From Ideonella dechloratans (GTDB lineage: Bacteria > Pseudomonadota > Gammaproteobacteria > Burkholderiales > Burkholderiaceae_C), in NCBI RefSeq assembly GCF_021049305.1, contig NZ_CP088081.1:2294001-2358000 (forward strand): DNA of 64,000 nt, written 5' to 3'. A program made the translations under genes and the position numbers. The notes beneath the pieces are model-generated. The model saw only the letters and a program-made list of their open reading frames with translations. It searched no databases and was not told the origin of the DNA. Positions 53,605 through 64,000 of this stretch are shown here, piece by piece; the stretch's first letter is position 1, and every line of letters starts with the position of its first letter.

Positions 53605-55020
53605 TCAGTACTCGCCGTAGTTGGCTTCAGGTGCCAGGTTGTCGAACTTGGTCGACTGCTTCAGGAAGGCCAGCTTCACCGTGCCCACCGGGCCGTTACG
53701 CTGCTTGCCGATGATGATCTCGGCCACGCCCGGCTCCTTGGATTCCTTGTTGTAGTACTCGTCGCGGTAGATGAACATGATCACGTCTGCGTCCTGCTCG
53801 ATGGCGCCGGATTCGCGCAGGTCGGACATCATCGGGCGCTTGTCGGTACGCGTTTCCACGCTGCGGTTGAGCTGGGACAGCGCGATCACCGGGCAGTGCA
53901 ACTCCTTGGCCAGGGCCTTCAGGCTCCGGGAGATCTCCGACAGCTCCGTGGCCCGGTTCTCGCCTGACGAGGCACTGCTGCCAGTCATCAGCTGCAGGTA
54001 GTCGATGACGATCAGGCCCAGCTTGCCGCATTGGCGGGCCTGACGCCGCGCCCGGGCCCGCAGTTCCGCCGGGTTCAGGCCGGGCGTCTCGTCGATGAAG
54101 ACGGCCGCCTTGGACAACCGATCCACCGCCTCGGTCAGGCGGGCCCATTCATCGTCCTTCAGCGCGCCGGTGCGCAGGTGCTGCTGGTCGATGCGGCCCA
54201 GCGAACCCACCAGACGCAAGGCCAGCTGGTTGGCGCCCATTTCCATCGAGAACACCACCACCGGCAGGCCCTCGTTGACGGCCACGTTCTCGGCAATGTT
54301 CAGCGCGAACGCCGTCTTGCCCATGGAGGGGCGGGCCGCCAGGATGATCAGGTCGCCGCCCTGCAGACCCGCGGTCATGCGGTCCATGTCGTAGAAGCCG
54401 GTACGCACCCCGGTCACTTCCTCGGCCCCGTTCTCGGCCAGCTCGGTCACCCGGTCGATCAGGTCCATGACCAGCTTGTCCATGCTGTGGAAACCGACCT
54501 TGGTCCGCTGGCCCTCCTCCGCGATCTTGAAGATCTTGGTTTCCGCCTCGTCCAGAATCTGCGAAGCCGCCTTGCCCTGCGGGTTGAAGGCCTGGGTGGC
54601 CACCTCGTCGGACACCGCGATCAGCTTGCGCAGCACGGCCCGCTCGCGCACGATCTCTGCGTAGCGGCGCATGTTGGCGGCACTGGGCACGCTCTGCGCC
54701 AGGGCGTTGAGGTAGTTCAGCCCACCGCATTCCTCGGCCTTGCCCAGGGCCTGCAACTGCTCGAAGACCGTGATCACGTCGGCCGGCTTGCTTGCGCCGA
54801 TCAGGGCGCCGATGGCACCGAAGATCATGCGGTGCTCGTAGCGGTAGAAGTCACCCTCCCCCAGCACATCGGCCGCCCGGTCCCAGGCACCGTTGTCCAG
54901 CAACAGGCCGCCCAGCACGCTCTGTTCGGCCTCGTTCGAGTGCGGCGGCACCCGCAGCTTGGCCACTTCCTCGTCGCGAGGACCGGCCTGGGGATCGTGG
55001 GCATCGAAGATCGTGGGCAT
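53605..55020 (-). CDS. dnaB: Replicative DNA helicase DnaB
   Basis: 471 residues from ATG 55020 (MPTIFDAHD); ATG 55047 would add nine. An N-terminal DnaB domain (PHSNEAEQSVLGGLLLDN) and a RecA-like motor with Walker A ARPSMGKTAFALN, LIVIDYLQLMTG (Walker B) and LSQLNRSVETR-type sensor segments are present. It unwinds DNA at the fork and binds DnaG. It follows the rplI terminator, so it is partly separate from the ribosomal protein operon. Confidence 0.97.
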   Translation of the reverse strand: MPTIFDAHDPQAGPRDEEVAKLRVPPHSNEAEQSVLGGLLLDNGAWDRAADVLGEGDFYRYEHRMIFGAIGALIGASKPADVITVFEQLQALGKAEECGGLNYLNALAQSVPSAANMRRYAEIVRERAVLRKLIAVSDEVATQAFNPQGKAASQILDEAETKIFKIAEEGQRTKVGFHSMDKLVMDLIDRVTELAENGAEEVTGVRTGFYDMDRMTAGLQGGDLIILAARPSMGKTAFALNIAENVAVNEGLPVVVFSMEMGANQLALRLVGSLGRIDQQHLRTGALKDDEWARLTEAVDRLSKAAVFIDETPGLNPAELRARARRQARQCGKLGLIVIDYLQLMTGSSASSGENRATELSEISRSLKALAKELHCPVIALSQLNRSVETRTDKRPMMSDLRESGAIEQDADVIMFIYRDEYYNKESKEPGVAEIIIGKQRNGPVGTVKLAFLKQSTKFDNLAPEANYGEY

Positions 55021-55114
55021 CGTCAAATCATACGGGGAGGCCGGCATATCCCGTTGTGCACAAGCCTGTGGATTTCGCGGGGACAGGCGGTGGATGGGCT
55101 GTGCATGCCGGCAA

Positions 55115-55142
55115 AAGAAAAGGGCCGGTCAAGACCGGCCCT
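55115..55142 (-). terminator. Intrinsic terminator after rplI
   Basis: AGGGCCGGTC (55121-55130) pairs with GACCGGCCCT (55133-55142). On the minus strand TTTTCTTTT follows. It lies between rplI and dnaB. Confidence 0.85.
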
Positions 55143-55165
55143 CTCGGATGGCGCGCTGAAGCGGA

Positions 55166-55618
55166 TTACTCGGCTTCGGCAACCACCTTCACGGTGATGT
55201 CGACCACCACATCGGTGTGGGCGGCGACGCTGACCGGGAACTCGCCCACGGCCTTCAGCGGGCCATGCGGCATGCGCACATGGGCCTTGGGGATCTCGAA
55301 ACCGATCTTGCCCAGGGCTTCAGCGATGTCGTGGTTGGTGACCGAGCCGAACAGGCGGCCGTCCACGCCGGCCTTCTGGGCGACGGTGACGGTCAGGCCA
55401 GCCAGCTTCTCGCCAACGGCTTGGGCGGCAGCCAGCTTCTCAGCGGCGACCTTCTCCAGTTCGGCGCGACGGGCTTCGAATTCCTTGATCGCGACATCGG
55501 TGGCACGGCGAGCGCGCTTGGTCGGGATCAGGAAGTTGCGGGCGTAGCCGTCCTTGACCTTGACGATGTCGCCCAGGTTGCCGAGGTTGGCCACCTTTTC
55601 CAGCAGGATGATTTGCAT
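55166..55618 (-). CDS. rplI: 50S ribosomal protein L9
   Basis: 150 residues: [20 protein letters not shown], then the [16 protein letters not shown] hallmark and a C-terminal globular domain. A component of the large subunit. Last gene of rpsF-priB-rpsR-rplI, 12 bases after rpsR. Confidence 0.98.
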   Translation of the reverse strand: MQIILLEKVANLGNLGDIVKVKDGYARNFLIPTKRARRATDVAIKEFEARRAELEKVAAEKLAAAQAVGEKLAGLTVTVAQKAGVDGRLFGSVTNHDIAEALGKIGFEIPKAHVRMPHGPLKAVGEFPVSVAAHTDVVVDITVKVVAEAE

Positions 55619-55630
55619 GGTGGGCTCCTA

Positions 55631-55915
55631 TCAGACCTTGTGTTGGTCGCTGTACGGCAGCATCGCCAGGAAGCGCGAGCGCTTGATGGCGTTGGTCAGC
55701 TGACGCTGGAAGAAGGCACGGGTGCCGGTCAGGCGCGCCGGCGTGATCTTGCCGTTCTCACCGATGAAATCGCGCAGCAGATCCACATCCTTGTAGTCAA
55801 TGTGCTTGACGCCAGCGACGGTGAAGCGGCAGAACTTCTTGCGGCGGAACAGCAGCGACTGCTGGTTGCGCTTCGGACGGCGGTCCTTCGAGAAACGAGA
55901 CTTGGGCGGGGGCAT
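55631..55915 (-). CDS. rpsR: 30S ribosomal protein S18
   Basis: 94 residues: a basic N-terminus ([12 protein letters not shown]), then [21 protein letters not shown] and [21 protein letters not shown]. The cysteine in KFCRF suits the form in which S18 is not fully zinc-free, but this is not decisive. Small-subunit platform protein that pairs with S6. Confidence 0.97.
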   Translation of the reverse strand: MPPPKSRFSKDRRPKRNQQSLLFRRKKFCRFTVAGVKHIDYKDVDLLRDFIGENGKITPARLTGTRAFFQRQLTNAIKRSRFLAMLPYSDQHKV

Positions 55916-55934
55916 ACGATGACCTCTGAATTGT

Positions 55935-56243
55935 CTATCCGGGTTGCAGGTCAGGTTCTTCCGTGGCGATGCTGGTCACATGGAACACCACCCCCTTGCC
56001 ATTGCGCGAAGGTGCCAGGAAGCCGGCGAACTGGGCCGGCGTCCCCAACACCAGCGCCTGCGCTGGTCGGGTGATGTCTCCGATCGCCACCGCTCGGATC
56101 TGCAGAGAGACCTTGCGGGGCTGGCCGTTCTGGGTGACCTCTGAATCCGACTGCAAGGTCAGATCGAGGGCCGGCAGACCGGCGGGGGTGTAACGCATCG
56201 CACCGCGTTCGACCACATGGGCTGCGAGAACCAGACGGTTCAT
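55935..56243 (-). CDS. priB: Primosomal replication protein PriB
   Basis: 102 residues of OB fold: [21 protein letters not shown], then [15 protein letters not shown] and an end in [11 protein letters not shown] single-stranded-DNA-binding protein of the restart primosome. Placement between rpsF and rpsR is the classical site in proteobacteria. Confidence 0.93.
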   Translation of the reverse strand: MNRLVLAAHVVERGAMRYTPAGLPALDLTLQSDSEVTQNGQPRKVSLQIRAVAIGDITRPAQALVLGTPAQFAGFLAPSRNGKGVVFHVTSIATEEPDLQPG

Positions 56244-56277
56244 GGCAGATGACGTGGCCGGACCGAACCTGTCAGGT

Positions 56278-56640
56278 TCAGGCGGCGGTTTCCTGGGCTG
56301 CCTTGCGGGCTTCTTCCTTCTCGACCGACTTCATCATGACGGAGGGGGCGGTTTCGGCCTGGTCCATCTTGACGGTCAGGTGACGCAGCACGGCGTCATT
56401 GAAGCGGAAGCCGGTTTCCAGCTCGGCCAGCACTTCCTTCGAGCACTCGATGTTCAGGCACAGGTAATGCGCCTTGGCGAGCTTCTGGATCATGTAGGCC
56501 AGCTGACGACGGCCCCAGTCTTCCACACGATGGACCTTGCCACCACCCGCGGTGATCAGGCCCTTGTAACGCTCCAGCATGGCCGGAACCTGTTCGCTTT
56601 GATCCGGATGGATCAGCAGAACGATCTCATAGTGACGCAT
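56278..56640 (-). CDS. rpsF: 30S ribosomal protein S6
   Basis: 120 residues from ATG 56640, preceded by AAGGAG on the minus strand; upstream open frame is not family-like. [40 protein letters not shown] in part and [13 protein letters not shown] mark S6. An extended Ala/Glu/Lys-rich tail ends QETAA. First gene of the ribosomal operon. Confidence 0.97.
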   Translation of the reverse strand: MRHYEIVLLIHPDQSEQVPAMLERYKGLITAGGGKVHRVEDWGRRQLAYMIQKLAKAHYLCLNIECSKEVLAELETGFRFNDAVLRHLTVKMDQAETAPSVMMKSVEKEEARKAAQETAA

Positions 56641-56770
56641 GAAAACTCCTTGTGGTTTCCTGGGCCCCTGGGTGCCCCCCGAGAAACCGGGGAAAGGGGC
56701 GGAAGCTGCCGGGGAGCGTCGATGAACCCGTGGCAGCAAGGGTGAGCCTGTGATTATGGCACAAATGAAA

Positions 56771-56792
56771 CAGGCCGGGCAAACCCGGCCTG
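56771..56792 (-). terminator. Intrinsic terminator after ppsA
   Basis: CAGGCCGGG (56771-56779) pairs with CCCGGCCTG (56784-56792) around CAAA. On the minus strand TTTCATTTG follows, a moderate T-rich tract. It lies between ppsA and the rpsF promoter region. Confidence 0.7.
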
Positions 56793-56835
56793 CAAGGCAT
56801 CCCCCGGGGCCTCAGGCGCCCGGGGATCGGCATGC

Positions 56836-59235
<2,400 letters not shown>

Positions 59236-59462
59236 GAAAGCTCCTTGATGACAAAAAACCGGTGTCGCACGGGACGCGAACAGACCCTCTGGCGCACGCT
59301 CCACAGGCATCTGATCGTTGTTATGGCCTGAAAGCTGCTCCGGGAGGACCAGGCGGTTGACGGCTTTCCGTCACACTGCCTGCGCTGCCCTGGCGAAGAT
59401 AGGCGAATTCTACGGACGGAATGCCTATCATTGCCTTGGACACTCGACAAAAGGTTTTCTGC
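59236..59462. other. Divergent promoter region ppsA/ppsR
   Basis: 227 bases between the two starts, carrying both promoters. No well-spaced -35/-10 pair is clear to me. Nothing else is recognisable. Confidence 0.5.
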
Positions 59463-60284
59463 ATGCCCAATCGCACCGTTTTCTACGTCTCTGATGGCAC
59501 CGGCATCACCGCAGAAACCTTCGGACATTCCATCCTGGCCCAGTTCTCGGCCAAGCCGCGGCATGTGCGCCGGCCCTTCATCGACTCGGTGGACAAGGCG
59601 CACAAGATCGTCACCGAAATCAACGCGGTCGCCGCCGCGGAAGGTCGGCGCCCCATCGTCTTCATCACGCTGGCGCGGCTGGACGTGCGCAGCATCCTCA
59701 CCAGCGACCAATGCAAGGGCCTGGTGATGGACCTGTTCCAGGCCTTCGTCGAGCCGCTGGAGCGCGAATTCGGGCTCAAGTCCAACCACCGCGTCGGCCG
59801 CTTCTCGGACGTGGCCAAGAGCCAGGAGTACAACGACCGCATCGAGGCGATCAACTTCTCGCTGGCCCATGACGATGGGCAATCCTCCCGCAATCTGGAG
59901 GCGGCCGACGTCATCCTGGTGGGCGTGAGCCGCAGCGGCAAGACACCCACCTCGCTGTACCTGGCCATGCAGCATGGCATCAAGGCCGCCAACTACCCGC
60001 TCATCCCCGAGGACTTCGAGCGCGGCCACCTGCCCTCCTCGCTCACGCCCTACAAGCACAAATGCTTCGGCCTGACGATCGACGCGGAGCGGCTGGCCCA
60101 CATCCGCAACGAGCGGCGCCCGGAGAGCAAGTACGCCTCCATCGAGAACTGCCGCTACGAGGTCAAGCAGGCCGAGATGCTGATGAAGCGCAGCGGCATC
60201 CACTGGCTCAGCTCCACCCACAAGTCGATCGAGGAGATCGCTGCGACCATCCTGCGCGACGTGCTGTCCGATCCGACCAGCTGA
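59463..60284 (+). CDS. ppsR: PEP synthase regulatory protein (kinase/pyrophosphorylase)
   Basis: 273 residues from ATG 59463. DUF299 family: TVFYVSDGTGITAETFGHS, then the P-loop VGVSRSGKTPTSLYLA and KHKCFGLTIDAERLAHIR. The enzyme phosphorylates and dephosphorylates PEP synthase at a conserved Thr next to the catalytic His (TCH in the ppsA product), switching it off and on. Divergent linkage to ppsA supports this. It ends 2 bases before the convergent methyltransferase stop. Confidence 0.94.
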   Translation: MPNRTVFYVSDGTGITAETFGHSILAQFSAKPRHVRRPFIDSVDKAHKIVTEINAVAAAEGRRPIVFITLARLDVRSILTSDQCKGLVMDLFQAFVEPLEREFGLKSNHRVGRFSDVAKSQEYNDRIEAINFSLAHDDGQSSRNLEAADVILVGVSRSGKTPTSLYLAMQHGIKAANYPLIPEDFERGHLPSSLTPYKHKCFGLTIDAERLAHIRNERRPESKYASIENCRYEVKQAEMLMKRSGIHWLSSTHKSIEEIAATILRDVLSDPTS

Positions 60285-60286
60285 AC

Positions 60287-61099
60287 TCAGCCAGCGGGCG
60301 CGCTTTGCGCCCCGGTGGCGCTGGCGAACAGGCAGATGGCCGCCGCCGCGCCCACGTTCAGGGACTCCTCGCCGCCGGGCTGGGGAATGCTCACGGTGTG
60401 GGCGCAACGTTCCATCAGCGCAGCAGACACGCCCTGCCCCTCATGGCCCAGCACCCAGGCGCAGGGCCAGGGCAAGGCGCCCTGCCCCAGCACCCGCCCG
60501 GCGTGGGAACTGGTGGCCAGCAGCGGCACGTCAAGCGCCGCCAGATCGTCTGCCGACAGGGCCTCGACCAGGCTGAGCCCGAAATGCGCGCCCATGCCGG
60601 CACGCAGCACCTTGGGCGACCACAGGGCCGCCGTGCCCTTGAGCGCCAGCACCTGACGTGCGCCGAAGGCCGCGGAACTGCGCAGGATGCTGCCCACGTT
60701 GCCGGCATCCTGCAGGCGATCCAGCACCACGGTGAACACGCCGGGCTGGATGACCGGCGCCTGCGGCAGGCTCACCAAGGCGCCCACCTGGACCGGCGAC
60801 TCCAGGCTGCAGAGCCCCCGGAAGAGCTCGGCCGACACCAGGGCCGTGCGCCGCGCCTGTCCGGCCCAGGCCTGCCAGTCGGCCCGGGCCGTCCAGGCGG
60901 CATCGGTCATCACCAGGGCCTCGAGCATCCAGCCGCGGGCCAGGGCCGCGCTCACCAGGTGGTCGCCCTCCAGCCAGACCTGACCGGCCTTGCGGTAGCC
61001 CCCGGGATCGGCCAGCAGCTTGCGGATGCGCTGCAGCAGCGGGTTGTCGCGCGCGCTGATGCGCAGCGCCTCGACCGCCGGCGGAAAGGACAGACTCAT
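60287..61099 (-). CDS. RNA methyltransferase, SpoU/TrmH (SPOUT) family
   Basis: 270 residues from ATG 61099, which overlaps the upstream rnhB stop by 4 bases. An N-terminal substrate-binding region with [21 protein letters not shown] precedes the SPOUT domain: [34 protein letters not shown] and [20 protein letters not shown] (motifs 1-3). This suggests rRNA or tRNA 2'-O-ribose methylation. The target is unknown; RlmB- and TsnR-type relatives share the pattern. Confidence 0.9.
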   Translation of the reverse strand: MSLSFPPAVEALRISARDNPLLQRIRKLLADPGGYRKAGQVWLEGDHLVSAALARGWMLEALVMTDAAWTARADWQAWAGQARRTALVSAELFRGLCSLESPVQVGALVSLPQAPVIQPGVFTVVLDRLQDAGNVGSILRSSAAFGARQVLALKGTAALWSPKVLRAGMGAHFGLSLVEALSADDLAALDVPLLATSSHAGRVLGQGALPWPCAWVLGHEGQGVSAALMERCAHTVSIPQPGGEESLNVGAAAAICLFASATGAQSAPAG

Positions 61100-61689
61100 G
61101 GGGATTCCTGCAAGGCGGCCCGCACCGGACCGAAGCTGCGCCGGTGCACAGGCGTGGCGCCGTGCGTGCGCAGGGCGGCCAGGTGCTCCGCGGTCGGATA
61201 GCCCTTGTGGGTGGCGAAGCCGTAGTCGGGCCAGCGGGCATGCATGTCCTCGCACAGGCGGTCGCGGTGCACCTTGGCCAGGATGGAGGCCGCGGAAATG
61301 GCCGGCACCTTGGCATCGCCCTTCACAATGGCCTCGCCCGGGACCTTGAGCACCGGCAGGCGGTTGCCATCCACCAGCACCTTGGCCGGCGGCAGGCGCA
61401 GGCCCTCCACCGCCCGTCGCATGGCCAGCATGGTGGCGTGCAGGATGTTGAGCTGGTCGATCTCCTCGACGCTGGCCTCGGCGATGCAGCAGCACAGGGC
61501 CTTGGCCCGGATCTCATCGTAGAGCTGATCGCGGCGGCGCGCGCTGAGCTGCTTGGAGTCCCGCAGGCCGGCGATGGGATGGAGATCGTCGAGGATCACG
61601 GCCGCGGCCACCACCGGCCCGGCCAGCGGCCCGCGGCCCGCTTCGTCGACACCGGCCACCAGACCGGTGACATCGAAGTGCAGGCTCAT
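61096..61689 (-). CDS. rnhB: Ribonuclease HII
   Basis: 197 residues from ATG 61689. RNase HII motifs: [21 protein letters not shown] (GRGPLAGPV), [12 protein letters not shown] and [13 protein letters not shown], with HKGYPTAEH near the C-terminus. It removes ribonucleotides from DNA. Located 4 bases after lpxB in the lpxA-lpxB-rnhB arrangement common in proteobacteria. Confidence 0.97.
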   Translation of the reverse strand: MSLHFDVTGLVAGVDEAGRGPLAGPVVAAAVILDDLHPIAGLRDSKQLSARRRDQLYDEIRAKALCCCIAEASVEEIDQLNILHATMLAMRRAVEGLRLPPAKVLVDGNRLPVLKVPGEAIVKGDAKVPAISAASILAKVHRDRLCEDMHARWPDYGFATHKGYPTAEHLAALRTHGATPVHRRSFGPVRAALQESP

Positions 61690-61693
61690 CTGC

Positions 61694-62854
61694 TCAGGCA
61701 CCGAGGACTTGCGCGATCGCATCGCTGGCCTTGCGCGCCGTGTCCTGGCGCAGCATGTGATGAAGGTCGGTGAAGCGGGCCTGCAGTCGCTCGCGGCGCG
61801 GCGCATCGTCCAGCCAGGCCAGGCCTTCGCGGGCCAGGGCTTCGGGCGTGGCGGCATGCTGCAGCAGCTCCGGCACCGCGAAGTCGCGCAGCAGGATGTT
61901 GGGCAGGCCCACCCAGGGCAGGTAGGCCATGTGCCGCATGTACTGCCAGTTCAGCCAGTGCATGCGGTAGGTGATGACCATGGGGCGTTTGAAAAGCGCG
62001 GCCTCCAGCGTGGCCGTGCCGCTGGCGATCAGCGTCAGGTCGCAGGCGGCCAGCGCCTCGTGGGACCGCCCGGCCAGGCACTGCAGGTCCAGGCCCGGGG
62101 CATGCTGGGCCACCAGGGCCTGCACCTCGGCCTCCAGCCCCGGCACGACGGGCAGGACGAAACGCAGACCGGGCCGCTGCCGGGCCATGCGCACAGCCGC
62201 CTCCAGCAGCACCGGCCCGATGTAGCGCAGTTCGCTGCGCCGGCTGCCCGGCAGCAGGGCCACCACGGTGTCCGAATCCGCCAGGCCCAGCGCCGCGCGG
62301 GCCTCGGCCTGCGGCACCTCCAGCGGAATGCGATCGGCCATGGGGTGGCCGACGAAGGTCGCCGCCACGCCGTGCTCGGCCAGCAAAGCCGGTTCGAAGG
62401 GGAACAGGCACAGAACGTGGTCCGCCGCCGCGGCCAGCTTCTTCACCCGCCCGCCCCGCCAGGCCCAGATGGACGGGCAGACGAAATGCACGGTGCGAAT
62501 GCCCTGAGCCTTGAGCGGCTGCTCCAGCCCAAAGTTGAAGTCGGGCGCATCCACCCCGATGAACACGTCCGGGCGCTGGACCAGCAGGCGGTCGCGCAAC
62601 TGGTTGCGGATGCCCACCAGCTCGCGGTAATGACGCAGGGCATCCACATAGCCGAAGACCGAGAGCTTGTGGCTGGGCCACCAGGCGTCGAAGCCCTCAG
62701 CCTGCATGCGGGGGCCGCCGATGCCTGCCGCGCTCAGGGCCGGCCAGCGGGCCTTCAGACCACTGAGCAGCAGGCTGGCCAGCAGATCACCCGAGGCCTC
62801 GCCGGCCACCATGCCCAGGCGCGGCGCCTGCAGAGGGGCGATGGGATGACTCAC
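61694..62854 (-). CDS. lpxB: Lipid-A-disaccharide synthase
   Basis: 386 residues from GTG 62854 ([22 protein letters not shown]), one base after the lpxA stop. GT19 glycosyltransferase: [31 protein letters not shown], then [17 protein letters not shown] and [15 protein letters not shown]. It joins UDP-2,3-diacylglucosamine to lipid X during lipid A synthesis at the inner membrane. An upstream ATG at 62917 would run into lpxA and is not favoured. Confidence 0.95.
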   Translation of the reverse strand: MSHPIAPLQAPRLGMVAGEASGDLLASLLLSGLKARWPALSAAGIGGPRMQAEGFDAWWPSHKLSVFGYVDALRHYRELVGIRNQLRDRLLVQRPDVFIGVDAPDFNFGLEQPLKAQGIRTVHFVCPSIWAWRGGRVKKLAAAADHVLCLFPFEPALLAEHGVAATFVGHPMADRIPLEVPQAEARAALGLADSDTVVALLPGSRRSELRYIGPVLLEAAVRMARQRPGLRFVLPVVPGLEAEVQALVAQHAPGLDLQCLAGRSHEALAACDLTLIASGTATLEAALFKRPMVITYRMHWLNWQYMRHMAYLPWVGLPNILLRDFAVPELLQHAATPEALAREGLAWLDDAPRRERLQARFTDLHHMLRQDTARKASDAIAQVLGA

Positions 62855-62855
62855 C

Positions 62856-63656
62856 TCAGCGCACGATGCCGCGCTCGGCGGCCGCCAGGAAGGACAGCAT
62901 GCTGTCGATGTCGCCATCGGCCTCGGGCTGCGTGCCCTTGAGTTCTCCGATGGCCTGCTGGGCCTGGGCCAGGGTCAGGCCGCTGCGGTAGAGCAGCTTG
63001 TACATCTGCTTGATCACGGCCTGGCGCTCTGCCGAGAAGCCGCGCCGGCGCAGGCCGGTGAGGTTCACGGCGCGCGCCGCCAGCGGGTTGCCATCCACGG
63101 TCACGAAAGGGGGCACGTCCTGGGCCACATGGCCCTGGAAGCCGATCATCGCGTGCGCGCCGATCTTGACGAACTGGTGCACGCCGCTGAGGCCCCCGAT
63201 GGTGGCCCAGTCCCCGACATGCACATGCCCCGCCAGCGTGGCGTTGTTGGCCAGCACGCAGTGATTGCCCAGTTGCACATCGTGTGCGATGTGCACGTAG
63301 GCCATGATCCAGTTGTCATGACCGACCGAGGTGACCCCCCGTTCCTTGTGGGTGCCGGTGTTGAAGGTGCAGAACTCGCGCACCGTGTTGCGATCGCCGA
63401 TGACCAGCTCGGTCACTTCGCCACGGTGGTTGGCGTCCTGCCAGATGTCCTGGGACGGCGCGCCGATCGAGCTGAATTGGTAGAAGCGGTTGTCCCGCCC
63501 GATCGTGGTTCGACCTTCGATGACACAGTGCGGCCCCACGGTGGTGCCCGCGCCGATGCGGACCTGCGGACCGATCACGGCGTAGGGCCCCACGGTCACG
63601 GTGCTGTCCAGCTCGGCGGCCGGGTCCACCAGGGCTGTGGCGTGGATGCTGGCCAT
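62856..63656 (-). CDS. lpxA: UDP-N-acetylglucosamine acyltransferase LpxA
   Basis: 266 residues from ATG 63656 ([16 protein letters not shown]); a GTG at 63662 is the other candidate. Left-handed beta-helix built of hexapeptide repeats, e.g. [21 protein letters not shown] (positions about 30-50), with the catalytic region [16 protein letters not shown] (His in AHD). The C-terminal helical region ends IVR. It performs the first step of lipid A synthesis. It lies between fabZ and lpxB, 16 bases after fabZ. Confidence 0.96.
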   Translation of the reverse strand: MASIHATALVDPAAELDSTVTVGPYAVIGPQVRIGAGTTVGPHCVIEGRTTIGRDNRFYQFSSIGAPSQDIWQDANHRGEVTELVIGDRNTVREFCTFNTGTHKERGVTSVGHDNWIMAYVHIAHDVQLGNHCVLANNATLAGHVHVGDWATIGGLSGVHQFVKIGAHAMIGFQGHVAQDVPPFVTVDGNPLAARAVNLTGLRRRGFSAERQAVIKQMYKLLYRSGLTLAQAQQAIGELKGTQPEADGDIDSMLSFLAAAERGIVR

Positions 63657-63672
63657 GGCCACCCTCTCCCGC

Positions 63673-64000
63673 TCAGGTGATGTTGCGCACGGCGCACATC
63701 AGCGATGCCTCGGCCGCCAGCTCCTCGCCCACCAGGGCACGGGCGCTGTACTTGTAGATGCCGGCCTTGGCGCGCTCGATGGTCGCCTCCAGGATCAGCT
63801 GGTCGCCCGGTTCCACCGGACGCTTGAAGCGCGCACCATCGATGCCCGCGAAATACACCACGGTGTCTTCGCCGGGATACTGGTCCACCGACGCGAAGGA
63901 CAGCAGCGCCGCCGCCTGCGCCATGGCCTCCAGGATCAGCACGCCCGGCATGACCGGACGGTGCGGGAAATGGCCGGTGAAGAAGGGCTCGTTGATCGTG
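63673..64000 (-). CDS. fabZ: 3-hydroxyacyl-ACP dehydratase FabZ (5' truncated)
   Basis: The frame runs off the right edge; about 109 C-terminal residues are visible. Catalytic region [22 protein letters not shown] (as [11 protein letters not shown] and EAMAQ) and the end LMCAVRNIT are typical of FabZ. The ATG at 63951 lies inside the catalytic motif and is not the start. Dehydrates 3-hydroxyacyl-ACP in fatty acid synthesis and competes with LpxA for 3-hydroxymyristoyl-ACP. Standard upstream neighbour of lpxA. Confidence 0.95.
   Translation of the reverse strand, partial: TINEPFFTGHFPHRPVMPGVLILEAMAQAAALLSFASVDQYPGEDTVVYFAGIDGARFKRPVEPGDQLILEATIERAKAGIYKYSARALVGEELAAEASLMCAVRNIT

Overview
The window is high-GC, densely packed bacterial chromosome. 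Gene content and order point to a betaproteobacterium of the Burkholderiales, probably near Rubrivivax, Leptothrix, Ideonella or Roseateles. The pointers are a phaR-type PHA regulator, rpsF-priB-rpsR-rplI-dnaB, dnaG-rpoD with a Lys/Ala-rich RpoD N-terminus, grpE-dnaK-dnaJ behind a sigma-32 promoter, small H-NS family proteins and lpxA-lpxB-rnhB. The genus is an inference; no rRNA is present.

Layout. 1-8 kb: a truncated AcoR-like sigma-54 activator, two PLP-dependent sulfur amino acid enzymes (metC-like and metY-like), rimO, phaR and a DUF4382 lipoprotein. 8-13 kb: tRNA-Val(GAC), relA with an alpha/beta hydrolase, 3-hydroxybutyrate dehydrogenase and a frameshifted SIMPL-domain gene. 13-15 kb: an OmpR/EnvZ pair. 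15.3-22.5 kb: a TAXI-type TRAP transporter (binding protein, fused permease, DUF1850 protein) followed by a DctB/DctD-type two-component system. A sigma-54 promoter and two identical dyads lie upstream of the transporter, so it looks like a self-contained uptake-and-sensing unit. 22.5-41.7 kb: an IspD fused to a VOC/glyoxalase-like domain, ispF, mfd, an aminotransferase/sulfotransferase-like pair, serB, a degenerate receiver protein, hrpA, argA, a YggX-family gene, an H-NS gene, dnaG and rpoD. 41.7-48.3 kb: a cyclase-FHA protein, hemH, an hslR-like gene and the DnaK chaperone operon.

48.3-52.3 kb: a gene for an exported protein of unknown function is split by an intact 2.65-kb IS21-family element (istA, istB, multiple terminal repeats, 7-bp target duplication). 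Removing the element and one duplication restores the reading frame. 52.4-64 kb: a PA0069-type radical SAM gene with a perfect LexA box just before its start, dnaB, rplI, rpsR, priB, rpsF, ppsA and its regulator gene ppsR, an SPOUT-type RNA methyltransferase, rnhB, lpxB, lpxA and a truncated fabZ.

Most of the window is core housekeeping. The observations most worth checking are the sigma-54/twin-dyad control region of the TAXI-TRAP cluster, the IspD-VOC fusion, the rpoD leader with a terminator-like hairpin between promoter and gene, the LexA box on the radical SAM gene, and the IS21 insertion. No CRISPR array, prophage or defence island is visible.
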